DNA of 64,000 nucleotides. Source: Xanthomonas euroxanthea (GTDB lineage Bacteria; Pseudomonadota; Gammaproteobacteria; Xanthomonadales; Xanthomonadaceae). The notes under the pieces are model-generated. The model made no database searches. It saw nothing but the letters and a program-made list of their open reading frames with translations, and was not told the DNA's origin. Both the position numbers and the translations under genes were made by a program. Where the stretch lies: contig NZ_UIHB01000001.1 in the NCBI RefSeq assembly GCF_900476395.1, positions 1,269,385-1,333,384 of the forward strand, read 5' to 3'. Shown one piece after another: positions 27,312 to 37,811 of the stretch (position 1 is the stretch's first letter; each line of letters starts with the position of its first letter).

Positions 27312-30300
27312 ATGGACAGCAGGGAATCAGGGATGAGGTGGTCGGGCACGCGGCGGATGTTGCTGTGGGTGGTATTGCTGTGCGTGGCGATCGGCGCGGT
27401 GGCGTGCAAGCGCAACGAAAGCGGCCAGTTGCCTGCCGCCAGCGGCGAGGCGATCAAGGCCGACAAGCAGGCGATCACCGGTTTTGCGCTGGCGCGCGCC
27501 TATCCCGACCAGACCAGCGACGGGCTGTCGCTGGCGCTGGAATTCTCGCGGCCGCTGGTCGGCACCCAGGACTTCGATGCGCTGGTGCGCTTCGAGGAAA
27601 AGGTCGGCACCGGCGACAGCAGCTGGACGCTGTCCGACGATGGCAAGACGTTGCGCTACCCGTACGTGGAAGCGGCCAAGGACTACACCGTGCTGGTCGA
27701 CGCCAACCTGCTGGCGGCCGATGGCAGCCGCCTGGGCAAGCCGCTCAAGCAGAAGGTCTACACCGGCGCGCTCAAGCCGGTGGCCGGGTTCGCCTCGCAA
27801 GGCAGCGTGCTGCCGGCGCGCGAAAGCCGCGGCCTGCCGGTGGTGTCGGTCAACGTGCCGGAAGTGGACGTGGAGTTCCTGCGTGTGCGCGAGAAGTCAC
27901 TGCCGGCGTTCTTCCAGCAGTTCCAGCGCGGCGGCCGTCGCGGCAGCTGGGAGCTGGAGAGCGAATACAACGACAAACAACCGCTGTCCAGGCTGGCCGA
28001 GCCGGTGTACGTCAATCGTTTCATCCTGGGCGGCAAGCAGAACGAGCGCGTGCTGACCTACCTGCCCACGCAGGACATCAAGGAGCTGCAGGAGCCGGGC
28101 CTGTACTTTGCGGTGATGAAGCGCTCCGGCAGCTTCGAGAACGAACAGGAGACGGCGTTCTTCACCGTCAGCGACATCGGCCTGCATACGCGCGCCTACA
28201 AGGACAAGCTGTTCGTGCACACCGCCTCGTTGCAGAGCGGCGAGCCAATCAAGAACGTGGAAGTGCGCATCCTCGATGCCAAGGGCGAGCTGTTCCTCAA
28301 GGGTGCCACCGACGGCAACGGCAATGCGCTGCTCAACTACACGCTCGATGCCGGCCATGTGCTGGTGGCGCGCAGCAAGACCGATATCTCGGTGCTGCCG
28401 TTCAACCAGCCGGCGCTGGACCTGAGCGAATTCGCGGTGGCCGGGCGCGAAAGCGCCTGGTTCGACGTGTTCGCCTGGGCCGGCCGCGACCTGTATCGCC
28501 CCGGCGAGACCATGCGCGTGTCGGCGATCCTGCGCGACAACGACGGCAAGCCCACCAAGCCGCAGCCGGTCTTCCTGCGGCTCAAGCAGCCGGACGGCAA
28601 GACCTTCCGCGAGACCCGGCTGCAGCCGGGCGAGCAGGGCTATTTCGAGTTCACCCAGCAGATTCCGGCCGATGCGCCGACCGGTCGCTGGCAGGTGGAA
28701 TTCCGCACCGATCCGGCCAGCAAGGACGCCGTGCAGGGCATGAGCGTGCGCGTGGAAGAGTTCCTGCCCGAACGCATGAAGCTGGATCTGGACAGCACAC
28801 AAAAGACCCTGAGCGCCGGTCAGCCGTTCACGCTGCTCGCCAATGCCGCGTACTTGTACGGCGCGCCGGCCGACGGCAACCGCTTCACCGCCAAGCTGGC
28901 GGTCAGCGTCGAGCAGCATCCGCTCGCGTCCTTGCCGGGCTGGTTCTTCGGCGACCCCACGCTGGAACTGCCGCGCGAGGCCAAGGACGTGATCGATACC
29001 ACGTTCGGCAGCGACGGCGTGTTGCGCGAAGACATTGCGCTGCCGGCCGAAGCCAGGCCGGTCAGCACGATTGCCGCGGTGGTCTCGGGCAGCGTCTACG
29101 AGACCGGCGGGCGCACCGTCACCCGCACCGTCAAGCGCGTGCTGTGGCCGGCCAAGGCGCTGGTCGGCGTGCGCCCCTTGTTCGACGACAAGGACGGCAC
29201 CGATGCCAATGGCACCGCACGCTTCGAACTCACCCGCGTGGATGCCGATGGCAAGCCGCAACCGGCCAAGGGCCTGAAGGCCACGCTGGTGCGCGAGCTA
29301 CGCGACTACCACTGGAACTACACCGACGACCATTGGGATTACGACTTCACCCGCCGCTTCGAGAACAAGGACACGCGCACGCTCGACATCGCCGGCGGCA
29401 ACGCCAAGCTCGAGTTTCCGGTGGAGTGGGGCGAGTACCGCCTGGACGTGTTCGACCCGGCCACCGGGCTGACCACACGCTACCCGTTCCGCGCCGGCTG
29501 GAGCTGGAACGACGAAAACCGCGGCCTGGACGCGCGCCCGGACAAGGTGAAGCTGGCGCTGGACAAGACCGGCTACCGCGCCGGCGACACGCTCACCGTC
29601 ACGCTGACCCCGCCGCATGCCGGCAAGGGCGTGTTGCTGGTGGAAAGCGACAAGCTGCTGTACGTGCAGGACATCGACGTCAAGCCGGGGAGCACGTTCG
29701 ACATTCCGGTCACCGAGGCCTGGGAACGCCACGATGTGTACGTCACCGCGTTGGTGTTCCGCGGCGGCAGTGCGCCGAGCAAGATCACCCCGGCGCGCGC
29801 GGTGGGCGTGGCATATGTGCCGATGGACCGCAAGGCGCGGCGTGTGGCGGTGGGCCTGGCTGCACCCAAGCAGATGCGCCCCGAGCAGGCCTTGCCGGTG
29901 ACGGTGAGCGTGCCGGAGCTGGCCGGCAAGGCGGCGCACGTGACCATCTCGGCGGTGGACGTGGGCACCCTCAACATCACCCGCTTCCCGGTGCCCGATG
30001 CCAATGCGCAGTTCTTCGCGCAGCGACGCCTGGGTACCGATGCCTACGATATCTACGGGCGGGTGATCGAAAGCTTCGAAGGCGCCAGCGGCAAGCTCAA
30101 GTTCGGCGGCGACATGGCGCTGGAAGCCTTGCCGCAAGCCAAGCGCCCGACCGCGCGCGTGCAGACCGTGGACCTGTTCTCCGGCTCAGTGAAACTCGAT
30201 GCCCGGGGCAATGCGCGCGTGCAACTGCCGGTGCCGGATTTCAACGGCACCTTGCGGGTCTCGGCATTGGTGTATTCGGAGACGCGGTTCGGCAATCAGT

Positions 30301-32234
30301 CCATGGAAACCGTGGTGCGCGCGCCGATCCTGGCCGAGGCCAGCATGCCGCGCGTGATGGCGCCGGGTGACCGCAGCACGGTGACGCTGGACGTGCAGAA
30401 CTTCACCGGCAAGCCGGGCGAGTTCAACGTGCGCGTGGACGGGATCGGCCCACTGGCCATCGCCGAGGCCGCGCGCAGCGTCAAGCTCGGTGTGGATGCC
30501 AAGCAGACGCTGAGCTTCCCGCTGAGCGCCACCGAAGGCTATAGCGTGGCCAAGGTGCGCGTGCGCGTGGACGGCAACGGCTTCAAGGCCGACCGCAGCT
30601 ACGACCTGCCGGTGCGTGCCGGCTGGCCGCAGGTGCTGCGTGCGCAGACGCGCGTGCTCGATCCGCTGGCACCGATCAGCCTGGACAGCGGCTTTGCCGA
30701 TGGCCTGATGGCCGGCTCGGTGACCGCGCGCATGGTGGTCAGCCCGCTGCCGCCGATTCCGTTCGCCAGCGCCCTGCAGGGTGCGTTGGACTACCCGTAC
30801 GGCTGCGCCGAGCAGACCACCAGCAAGGGCTACGCCGCGCTGTTGCTCGACGACGCCACCGCCCGGGCGCTGGGCACCAAGGGGCTGGAGGCGGCCAAGC
30901 GCCGCGAGCGCATGGAAGGCGCGTTCGGTCGCCTGGCTTCGATGCAGATCGCCAGCGGGCATTTTTCGATGTGGGGCGACGACGGCTACGTCAATCCGGG
31001 CCTGACCCCGTACATCGCCGAGTTCCTGCTCGATGCCAAGGACGCCGGTTTTGCGGTGCCCGACAACGTGCTGCAGAAGGCGCTCAATCGGCTCAGCGAG
31101 GACCTGCTGTCCGGCGGCAACGAGTTCTACGGGCAGGATCGCCGCGACAGCCTGAAGTTCGCCAACCAGGCCTGGTCCGGCTACGTGCTGGCACGCGTCA
31201 ACCGCGCCCCGTTGGGCACGCTGCGTGCGCTGTACGACAACCAGCGCGACAAGGCGCTGACCGGTCTGTCGCTGGTGCATCTGGGGGCGGCATTGTCGCT
31301 GCAGGGCGACACCAAGCGTGGGCAGGCGGCGATCAAGGCCGGTTTTGCCAAGGACAGCAGCGAACGCCCGTCGTACTTCGCCGATTACGGCAGCGCGATC
31401 CGCGACGATGCCTTGATGATGGCGCTGCTGCACGAGCGTGGCCTGTCCAGGCCCGAGTACGACACCCGCGCTGTCGCGCTGGGCCGTGCACTGGATGCAC
31501 GTCGCGCCACCGGCTGGCTGTGGCTGAGCACGCAGGAGCAGGTGGCTCTGGCGCGCTTGGGCAAGGCCTTGATGGTCGGGCAGGGCAAGCAGGTCTCCGG
31601 CACCTTGAGCGTGGGCGGCGAAACGCAGCAGATCGCGCCGGCGCGCCTGTTCGGGCGCAGTTTCGACAGCGCCGCCTTGGCGCGCGGCGTGCAGTTCGCG
31701 CCGCAGGGCGAGGCCCCGATGTACGCCAGCCTGGAAGTGGCCGGCATCCCGCGCAGCGCGCCGGAGCCGGACACGCGCACCCTCAGCGTGGAGCGCAGCT
31801 GGTACACCACCGACGGCAAACCGTGGACGCCGCGTGCATTGAAGGAAGGCGAGGCGTTGATCGTGCGCGTGGCCATCACCGCCAACAGCGACATGCCCGA
31901 CGCACTGCTGACCGACCTGTTGCCGGCCGGGCTGGAGATCGAGAACTTCAATCTCGGCGATGCCAAACAGTGGGCCGATGTGGTGGTGGACGGCATCGGC
32001 ATCAGCGAGCGTTCCAGCGCCGCCGATGTCAAGCACGAAGAGTTCCGCGACGACCGTTATGTGGCCGCGCTGGCGCTCTCCTCGGGCAGCAAGGCGCAGC
32101 TGTATTACCTGGTGCGCGCCGTCACCCCGGGCACCTACACGGTGCCGCCATCGTTGGTGGAAGACATGTACCGCCCCGAGCTGCGCGGCGTGGGGCGCAG
32201 CACGCCGGCGACGATGACGGTGGTGCAGCCGTAG
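27312..32234 (+). CDS. Bacterial alpha-2-macroglobulin (YfhM-like), thioester type
   Basis: 1640 residues, the normal size. An N-terminal signal ends at a lipobox-like GAVAC (C32), so it is a periplasmic lipoprotein; the start could also be MRWSGTRR seven codons later. The thioester motif is C1165 in YPYGCAEQTTSKGY, whose Cys-Glu-Gln ring traps attacking proteases. MG-type beta domains fill the first thousand residues and a helical TED domain surrounds the thioester. It acts as an envelope protease trap, usually with PBP1C to repair peptidoglycan. Here pbpC is 5.6 kb downstream, separated by three unrelated genes. Confidence 0.93.
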   Translation: MDSRESGMRWSGTRRMLLWVVLLCVAIGAVACKRNESGQLPAASGEAIKADKQAITGFALARAYPDQTSDGLSLALEFSRPLVGTQDFDALVRFEEKVGTGDSSWTLSDDGKTLRYPYVEAAKDYTVLVDANLLAADGSRLGKPLKQKVYTGALKPVAGFASQGSVLPARESRGLPVVSVNVPEVDVEFLRVREKSLPAFFQQFQRGGRRGSWELESEYNDKQPLSRLAEPVYVNRFILGGKQNERVLTYLPTQDIKELQEPGLYFAVMKRSGSFENEQETAFFTVSDIGLHTRAYKDKLFVHTASLQSGEPIKNVEVRILDAKGELFLKGATDGNGNALLNYTLDAGHVLVARSKTDISVLPFNQPALDLSEFAVAGRESAWFDVFAWAGRDLYRPGETMRVSAILRDNDGKPTKPQPVFLRLKQPDGKTFRETRLQPGEQGYFEFTQQIPADAPTGRWQVEFRTDPASKDAVQGMSVRVEEFLPERMKLDLDSTQKTLSAGQPFTLLANAAYLYGAPADGNRFTAKLAVSVEQHPLASLPGWFFGDPTLELPREAKDVIDTTFGSDGVLREDIALPAEARPVSTIAAVVSGSVYETGGRTVTRTVKRVLWPAKALVGVRPLFDDKDGTDANGTARFELTRVDADGKPQPAKGLKATLVRELRDYHWNYTDDHWDYDFTRRFENKDTRTLDIAGGNAKLEFPVEWGEYRLDVFDPATGLTTRYPFRAGWSWNDENRGLDARPDKVKLALDKTGYRAGDTLTVTLTPPHAGKGVLLVESDKLLYVQDIDVKPGSTFDIPVTEAWERHDVYVTALVFRGGSAPSKITPARAVGVAYVPMDRKARRVAVGLAAPKQMRPEQALPVTVSVPELAGKAAHVTISAVDVGTLNITRFPVPDANAQFFAQRRLGTDAYDIYGRVIESFEGASGKLKFGGDMALEALPQAKRPTARVQTVDLFSGSVKLDARGNARVQLPVPDFNGTLRVSALVYSETRFGNQSMETVVRAPILAEASMPRVMAPGDRSTVTLDVQNFTGKPGEFNVRVDGIGPLAIAEAARSVKLGVDAKQTLSFPLSATEGYSVAKVRVRVDGNGFKADRSYDLPVRAGWPQVLRAQTRVLDPLAPISLDSGFADGLMAGSVTARMVVSPLPPIPFASALQGALDYPYGCAEQTTSKGYAALLLDDATARALGTKGLEAAKRRERMEGAFGRLASMQIASGHFSMWGDDGYVNPGLTPYIAEFLLDAKDAGFAVPDNVLQKALNRLSEDLLSGGNEFYGQDRRDSLKFANQAWSGYVLARVNRAPLGTLRALYDNQRDKALTGLSLVHLGAALSLQGDTKRGQAAIKAGFAKDSSERPSYFADYGSAIRDDALMMALLHERGLSRPEYDTRAVALGRALDARRATGWLWLSTQEQVALARLGKALMVGQGKQVSGTLSVGGETQQIAPARLFGRSFDSAALARGVQFAPQGEAPMYASLEVAGIPRSAPEPDTRTLSVERSWYTTDGKPWTPRALKEGEALIVRVAITANSDMPDALLTDLLPAGLEIENFNLGDAKQWADVVVDGIGISERSSAADVKHEEFRDDRYVAALALSSGSKAQLYYLVRAVTPGTYTVPPSLVEDMYRPELRGVGRSTPATMTVVQP

Positions 32235-32264
32235 GGCCGAGCCATCCCTGGCGGGCCACTGAAA

Positions 32265-32313
32265 CTCTCCCTTCTCCCCTCGGGAGAAGGTGCCCCGCAG
32301 GGGCGGATGAGGG
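32265..32313 (-). repeat. Dispersed palindromic repeat (CCTCATCCGCC family), copy 2
   Basis: On the minus strand this reads CCCTCATCCGCCCCTGCGGG followed by CACCTTCTCCCGAGGGGAGAAGGGAG, the same design as 18289-18341: a box, a small hairpin, then a CTTCTCCC/GGGAGAAG stem. It lies 30 bp after the macroglobulin stop. Confidence 0.8.
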
Positions 32314-32359
32314 TACGTGCGAAGCCTCATGTCATTCACCGCCGAGTGGCTTCGCCCCG

Positions 32360-32402
32360 TACCCTCGCCCCAACCCCTCTCCCGGAGGGGGAGGGGGCTT
32401 TC
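32360..32402 (+). repeat. CCTCTCCC/GGGGGAGG palindrome
   Basis: CCCTCGCCCCAACCCCTCTC, then CCGGAGGGGGAGGGG: an imperfect inverted repeat similar in layout to the CCTCATCCGCC family. With copy 2 it fills most of the 343-bp gap between the macroglobulin gene and the following receptor. Confidence 0.55.
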
Positions 32403-32577
32403 CCGCGTCGCGCAGAAGGTTTTCGCGAACAGCTAACTGCCTGCTTCGCATCCAGCGACACCGTTGCGCGCTGTCTTTTCGATGCGACGCCAGCGACACG
32501 CAAGGGTCATTTTTGCTGGCTACGGTGGCGTGCTTTCTCATCGGCGCGGCGTCCTTGCTGCGCGATCCCGGGATTCC

Positions 32578-35500
32578 ATGCAGCGCTCCGATTCGTACCG
32601 TTTGCCCCTGTCCGTTCTCGCCGTGGCCATTGCGGCCTGTTCGCCTGCTTTGCAGGCCTACGCAAGCGAGCGCGCGGCGATTCCAGCCGACGCCTCAGCT
32701 GAGGCGTCTTCTACGGCGAGGGGCGCAACCGCGAGCCCATTAACGAGCGCAGCTACAGCGAATAATGACGAGGCGACCACGTTCGAAGCGACGGCCAACA
32801 GTGACAAGGCTGCCACGCCCGATGCCGACGTTGCGGCTGCAAAGCAACGCTCTGCGTTGTCAGCAGAGGCATCTGCAGATTCCACAGACGCTGCATCGAT
32901 AGACCCTGCATCGGCTACATCGCCAGTAGCGTCGCAAGGCGATGCAGCCGACCCCGACGCACCGGCCACCACCAGCAAAACCGGCGTGCAAACGCTCGAC
33001 GCCATGCAGGTCACCGGCGTGCGCCGTGCCAATGCCGCCGCGGTGGAAAGCAAGCGCGCGGCGACCAACATCACCGATGTGATCAGCGCCACCGATGTGC
33101 GCGCCTTGCCCGACAGCACCATCGTCGAAGCACTGCGCCGCGTGCCCGGCCTGTCGGTATTGCCGGCCACCGACAACGAACATCCGCGCGACGAGGCTGC
33201 CACACCGGTGCTGCGCGGCCTGGGCCCGTCCTACAACAACGTCACCATCGACGGGCTGACCATCGCCTCGCCCGGCACGCCAAACGGCACGCTCGGCTCG
33301 ATCACCCGCGGCGTGCGGCTGGATCTGCTGCCGGCATCGATGGTCAGCGAGTTGCAGGTGGTCAAGACCTTCACGCCCGACCTGGATCCCAATGCGACCG
33401 GCGGTGCGATCAACCTCAAGACACGCAGCGCCTTCGAAAACGGCGGCAAGCCGTTCTTCAGCGCCGAAGCCGCACTCGGCCACGCCAACGATGTCGGCAA
33501 GCCGCGTGATCAGGACGACCCCGGCTATCGTTTGAACGCCACCGGCAGCCGCACCTTCGGCAGCGAGCAGCAGTACGGTTTTACGCTGTCGGCCAACTAC
33601 CAGACGCTGAGCAGCTACACCGAAACCCACATGACCACCGACACGGTGCATTACGGGTTCTACGACAGCAACGGCGTGCTGCAGACCGGCGCCAATCTCG
33701 GCAATGGCTGGGCGGTGCCGCAGCAGGACAAGTACTGGTACGTGCAGAACCAGCGCGACCGTTACGGTGTCACCGGCAAGTTCGAGGTGCATCCCAGTGC
33801 CGCGCTCGAGGCCTATGCAACGACCGGTTACTATTATTTCAAGGACAACATGGAGCGCAACGAGGTCATCATCGACCCGCGCAACCGTGGCCAGGTGTTC
33901 AACCAGACCGCCACCTCCGGCAGCTACCCCGGTGGCGACATCGAAGTGGGCTACTCGAACCAGATCGTCACCACGCGCACCAAGGTCGCGCAACTGGGCA
34001 CGATCTGGCGGCCCACCGACCGGCAGCAGTTCTCCGCGCGCGGGGCGTGGTCGGATGCGACCTACGACGAGCCGATCCGCATGATCAAGTACGCCACCGG
34101 CATCACCCGCGCCGCGCCGGTACCGGTGGGCCAGACCGGCAGCGGCGTGACCGTCAATGCCACGCCCGATTACGCGTTCAACTACGACACCTCCGGCTTC
34201 GACCAGCGCTTCGGGGTGTCGCCGCAGGCCTACAATGATCTGGGCAACTACAGCCTGTCGTACTGGCGCCCGGACTACAAACGCACCGCCGCCGATCGCA
34301 TTCTCACCGGCCGGCTCGACTATGGGTTCAACCAGGGCGAGAGCGACCAGGGCATCGGCTTTGCGGCAGGCGTGTCGTATACCACCGATAAACCGTCCTA
34401 CGATATCTATCGCGTCGAGTACCAGCCCAATACCAGTGCGCCGGCGTTGGGCCTGGCCGATGTGGCGGGTACCGGCAGGGCGCCGATGCGCTATGCCGGC
34501 CTGAACCTGATCACCATCGATCCCGACAAGGCCAATCGCGCGTTGGCCGCCACGCCGCTGAGCGCGTTCAACAGCACCGACCAGCAGGCCTTCAGCAACC
34601 AGGACAACTTCACCCATACCGAAAAGACCTTCGGCAGCTATGGCTTGGTCAGCTACCGCAGCGAGCGTTTCAACGTGCAGGGCGGCCTGCATTTCGACAG
34701 CACCAGGCTCAACACGGTCGGCCGCCAGCGGCAGCTGGATACGGCGACCAATCGCTATGTGTATGTCGATAACCCGACCAACGCGGACTACGATTATCTG
34801 CTGCCCTCGGCCATCATGACCTACCACCTGAGCGATGCATTGGACCTGCGCGCCGGCGCAAGCCGTACGCTTGGCCGCCCGCCATACGATGCGTATGCGG
34901 CGCGCACTTCGATCGGCTTCGTCAACACCGCCGATGCCGGCAACCCGAATGCGCAAGGCGTCACCGTCACCATCGGCAACCCGGACATCAAGCCGCGCGT
35001 GTCCAATAACCTGGATCTGTCGCTGGAATGGCGCGTGCCCGGCGACTTCGACGCGTTCGCGTCCGCGGCCGTGTTCGACAAGCGCATCCAGGACGAGATC
35101 TTTACGCTCTCGCGCACCGACAGCTTCAGCTTCGACGGCACCACCTATGCCAACGCGCTGATCAGCACGCCGGCCAATGCTGCCAAGGCGCGCATCCGCG
35201 GTGTGGAATTCAACGGCATCGTCAACACCCTGGCGCCGATTGCACCGTGGTTGAGTGGGGTCGGTTTCAGCGCGAATGTTGCGGTGCTCGATGGCAGCCT
35301 GGATGTGCCCTACAGCGTCGGCAGCGGCAGCAACGTGCGCCAGCGCGAGCGCAAGCTCGACAACCTGGTCGGCCAGCCGGACTACACCGCCAATGCCACG
35401 CTGTTCTACAACACCGGCGGGCTGGAGCTGCGTGCGGCCTACAATCGCCAGGGCAAGGCCTTGCGCGCCATCGTCAGCAACATCGACTGGCAGGATCTGT

Positions 35501-35697
35501 ACTGGTCGCCGCGTTCGCAGCTGGATTTCACCGCCACCTATGCGATCAGCAAGCAGCTCAGCCTGATCGGCCAGGTCAGCAACCTCACCCACAGCCGCAT
35601 CACCAGCGTGACTGGGCCCGGGCAGAACCTGCTCAAGGACAGTTATTCGGTGCCTACGACCTACTGGTTCGGCCTGCGCTTTACGCCGACGCTCTAA
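32578..35697 (+). CDS. TonB-dependent receptor with extended Ala/Thr-rich N-terminus
   Basis: 1039 residues from MQRSDSYRLPLSVLAVAIAAC; the frame is open 38 codons further but that part lacks signal character. After the signal peptide (to about residue 26) comes a low-complexity stretch of about 110 residues rich in Ala, Thr, Ser and Asp. The TonB box (VQTLDAMQVTGVRR) and plug (VLRGLGPSYNNVTIDGLTIAS, DLDPNATGGAINLKTRS) follow; the barrel ends in FGLRFTPTL. The plug with DLDPNATGGAINL resembles the large CirA/Oar-like receptors of Xanthomonadaceae often tied to carbohydrate or phosphate compounds. Its ligand is unknown; the next gene suggests a phosphodiester or glycerophosphodiester. Confidence 0.9.
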   Translation: MQRSDSYRLPLSVLAVAIAACSPALQAYASERAAIPADASAEASSTARGATASPLTSAATANNDEATTFEATANSDKAATPDADVAAAKQRSALSAEASADSTDAASIDPASATSPVASQGDAADPDAPATTSKTGVQTLDAMQVTGVRRANAAAVESKRAATNITDVISATDVRALPDSTIVEALRRVPGLSVLPATDNEHPRDEAATPVLRGLGPSYNNVTIDGLTIASPGTPNGTLGSITRGVRLDLLPASMVSELQVVKTFTPDLDPNATGGAINLKTRSAFENGGKPFFSAEAALGHANDVGKPRDQDDPGYRLNATGSRTFGSEQQYGFTLSANYQTLSSYTETHMTTDTVHYGFYDSNGVLQTGANLGNGWAVPQQDKYWYVQNQRDRYGVTGKFEVHPSAALEAYATTGYYYFKDNMERNEVIIDPRNRGQVFNQTATSGSYPGGDIEVGYSNQIVTTRTKVAQLGTIWRPTDRQQFSARGAWSDATYDEPIRMIKYATGITRAAPVPVGQTGSGVTVNATPDYAFNYDTSGFDQRFGVSPQAYNDLGNYSLSYWRPDYKRTAADRILTGRLDYGFNQGESDQGIGFAAGVSYTTDKPSYDIYRVEYQPNTSAPALGLADVAGTGRAPMRYAGLNLITIDPDKANRALAATPLSAFNSTDQQAFSNQDNFTHTEKTFGSYGLVSYRSERFNVQGGLHFDSTRLNTVGRQRQLDTATNRYVYVDNPTNADYDYLLPSAIMTYHLSDALDLRAGASRTLGRPPYDAYAARTSIGFVNTADAGNPNAQGVTVTIGNPDIKPRVSNNLDLSLEWRVPGDFDAFASAAVFDKRIQDEIFTLSRTDSFSFDGTTYANALISTPANAAKARIRGVEFNGIVNTLAPIAPWLSGVGFSANVAVLDGSLDVPYSVGSGSNVRQRERKLDNLVGQPDYTANATLFYNTGGLELRAAYNRQGKALRAIVSNIDWQDLYWSPRSQLDFTATYAISKQLSLIGQVSNLTHSRITSVTGPGQNLLKDSYSVPTTYWFGLRFTPTL

Positions 35698-35840
35698 GCG
35701 GCGACCGTACTGCGGCAAGCGGACGTCGGCAGATGCAGCAAGCGAGGTCTACGCATGGCAGCCCTCGCATCGTCTGCCTGCCGCGCGCCCCTGACGAAAA
35801 GCGCAGTCATTCTGTTACTTCCTACAAGCGGAGTTGTTCG

Positions 35841-36788
35841 ATGACCTTACGTTCTGTCGCCGCCGTCGCGGCCATGCTGGGCGCGGCGCTTGTCGCCCCT
35901 GCCAGCGCAGCACCTGGCGGCGTCGCCGCGATCCAGGCCCGGCTGAGCAATCCCGGCGGCGGTATCGTGGTGGTGGCCCATCGCGGTTGCCATGCACCGG
36001 CACCGGAGCATGGTTTCAAGGACAGCGCACCGGAGAATTCGCTGGCCGCACTGGAGCGCTGCATCGCCATCGGCGCCGACGTGATGGAGACCGACGTGCG
36101 CCGCGCCGCCGATGGCACCCTGGTGATGCTGCACGACGCCACCGTGGACCGCACCACCGACGGCACCGGCAAGCTGTCAGAGCTGACCCTGGCCGACCTG
36201 CAAAAATTGCGGCTGCGCAGCGACGAAGGTGGCGCGCAGGCGCCGCTGACCGACCAACGCGTGGTCACGCTCGAGCAGATGCTGGCCGCCTCCAAGGGCC
36301 ACATCCTGCTCAACCTGGACGTCAAGGATGCGATCTACGTGCAGGTGGTCGATGCGGTTGCCCGTGCCGGTATGCAGCACCAGGTGATCGTCAAGGCCGA
36401 AGCCGGCATCGCCACGCCGCCACTGGCCGCGATGCTGCCGTTCGACAAGGTCTATTTCTTCCCGATCCTGATCAACGCACATAGCACTGCCGATCTGGCG
36501 GCGATTGCCACTGCGCAGACGCGCAACGCACATCCGGCTGCGTTCGAGCTGCCCAGGATGACCGCAGCGCAGTTGCCGGCGCTGGCGGCGGTCAGCAAGG
36601 CGCACAAGGTGCGGCTGATGGTCAACTCGTTGTGGGACGGCTTCATTGCCGGCTACGGTGGCGACGCCGATGCGGTGCGCGACCCGGACAAGGTCTGGGG
36701 CCGCCTGTACCGCGATGGCGTGTCGATCATCCAGACCGACGCGCCGGAAGCCTTGCTGCGTTATCGCGCCGCGCTGGAGCAGCAGTAG
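35841..36788 (+). CDS. Exported glycerophosphodiester phosphodiesterase family protein
   Basis: 315 residues from MTLRSVAAVAAMLGAAL with a signal peptide cleaved near APASAAP. The GDPD motif set is present: H47-R48-G (VVAHRGC), E65-N66 (APENSLAAL), E83 and D85 (METDVRR), H98-D99 (MLHDATVDRTTDGTG). It hydrolyses glycerophosphodiesters to glycerol-3-phosphate and an alcohol, here in the periplasm. An insertion of about ten residues (CHAPAPEHGFKDSA) lies between the HRG and PEN motifs. It follows the receptor by 143 bp in the same direction, so the pair may form an uptake and breakdown unit. Confidence 0.88.
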   Translation: MTLRSVAAVAAMLGAALVAPASAAPGGVAAIQARLSNPGGGIVVVAHRGCHAPAPEHGFKDSAPENSLAALERCIAIGADVMETDVRRAADGTLVMLHDATVDRTTDGTGKLSELTLADLQKLRLRSDEGGAQAPLTDQRVVTLEQMLAASKGHILLNLDVKDAIYVQVVDAVARAGMQHQVIVKAEAGIATPPLAAMLPFDKVYFFPILINAHSTADLAAIATAQTRNAHPAAFELPRMTAAQLPALAAVSKAHKVRLMVNSLWDGFIAGYGGDADAVRDPDKVWGRLYRDGVSIIQTDAPEALLRYRAALEQQ

Positions 36789-36924
36789 GCGGCCCATTGC
36801 ATTGCGGCAGGCAGCTGGCGCGCGATGCGAACCGAATCTGGTCGCGCCACATCAACCCCGGACGCTGCGCCGATGTCGCCGCCAGCGGTATAGTCACCCG
36901 CTGTTTGCACGCAAGGACGTCTGC

Positions 36925-37701
36925 ATGCCGCTCGATACACCCCCGCGCCGTGTCGGTCGGCATGCGGTCTGGTTGGTGGTGCTGCTGGTCGCGCTGCAGG
37001 TGCGTGATGTGGCCAAGGCCCTTGGTTTTCCAATCCCGAAAATTCCGGTGCCCTACGGCGGCGGGATTGCCGACAATCTGCTCAGCGTGGTGGTCGTGCT
37101 GGTCGCAGCGGCATTGCTGCGTCCTGGCATGCCAGGCGAACTCGCGGCGCGTCTGGGGCTGCGCTGGAACGGCATACGTGGCCCTGCGCTGACGTTGCTG
37201 GCCACACTGCCGTGCTGGCTTGGGCTGTGGACGCAGTCCAGCTCGGTCGGTACCGACGATCTGCTCGGCCTGCTGTGGCTGGCACTGCTGTTTCCGCTGG
37301 CCGAAGAAATCGTCTTTCGCGGTTTCGGCTTCGTCTTTGCCTGCCGTGCGCTGGCATGGCGCCCGGCGATCGCCGCGCTGGTGCAGGCGCTTGTGTTTGG
37401 CGGCGTGCATTGGCTCGGGGCCGGCGGTGGAGGTGGCGAGGCGTTGTTGATCTTCGCCATTACCGGTGTCGGTGCGCTGTTGTTTGCCATCGTGGACGCC
37501 CAGGATGGCTACACGATCTGGAGCGGATGGGTGTTGCATGTCTCGCTCAACGCGGCCTGGACCGTCTTTGCAGTCTCCGATTCGGCGGCCAGTGGCTGGC
37601 TCGGCATTGCGTTGCGCTTGTCTGCGGTGTTCCTGGCGATGGGCTTGTTGCGGTTGTTTGCACGGCCGCCTCGCCCGCTGCGTGCGGCGGGCGTGGGCTA
37701 G
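36925..37701 (+). CDS. CPBP-family (CAAX-like) intramembrane metalloprotease
   Basis: 258 residues, about seven hydrophobic segments. E127-E128 and R132 in LAEEIVFRGFGF, H162 in FGGVHWLG, and a later LHVSLNAAW supply the glutamate, arginine and histidine residues of CPBP (Rce1-like, ABI) proteases. The family processes membrane peptides or acts in bacteriocin self-immunity; the substrate here cannot be inferred. The frame is open upstream, but MPLDTPPRRVG is the only start that gives a compact membrane protein. Confidence 0.83.
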   Translation: MPLDTPPRRVGRHAVWLVVLLVALQVRDVAKALGFPIPKIPVPYGGGIADNLLSVVVVLVAAALLRPGMPGELAARLGLRWNGIRGPALTLLATLPCWLGLWTQSSSVGTDDLLGLLWLALLFPLAEEIVFRGFGFVFACRALAWRPAIAALVQALVFGGVHWLGAGGGGGEALLIFAITGVGALLFAIVDAQDGYTIWSGWVLHVSLNAAWTVFAVSDSAASGWLGIALRLSAVFLAMGLLRLFARPPRPLRAAGVG

Positions 37702-37811
37702 CGCGCGTGTCCTCGCGTAAGGCAGCAGCGTGCAGCAACGTTGATCGCGCGTTGCCACAGCATGCCGCGCGATAGTGGCCGAAATGCGTTTTGCCCTGCA
37801 TCCTTGGCAGG

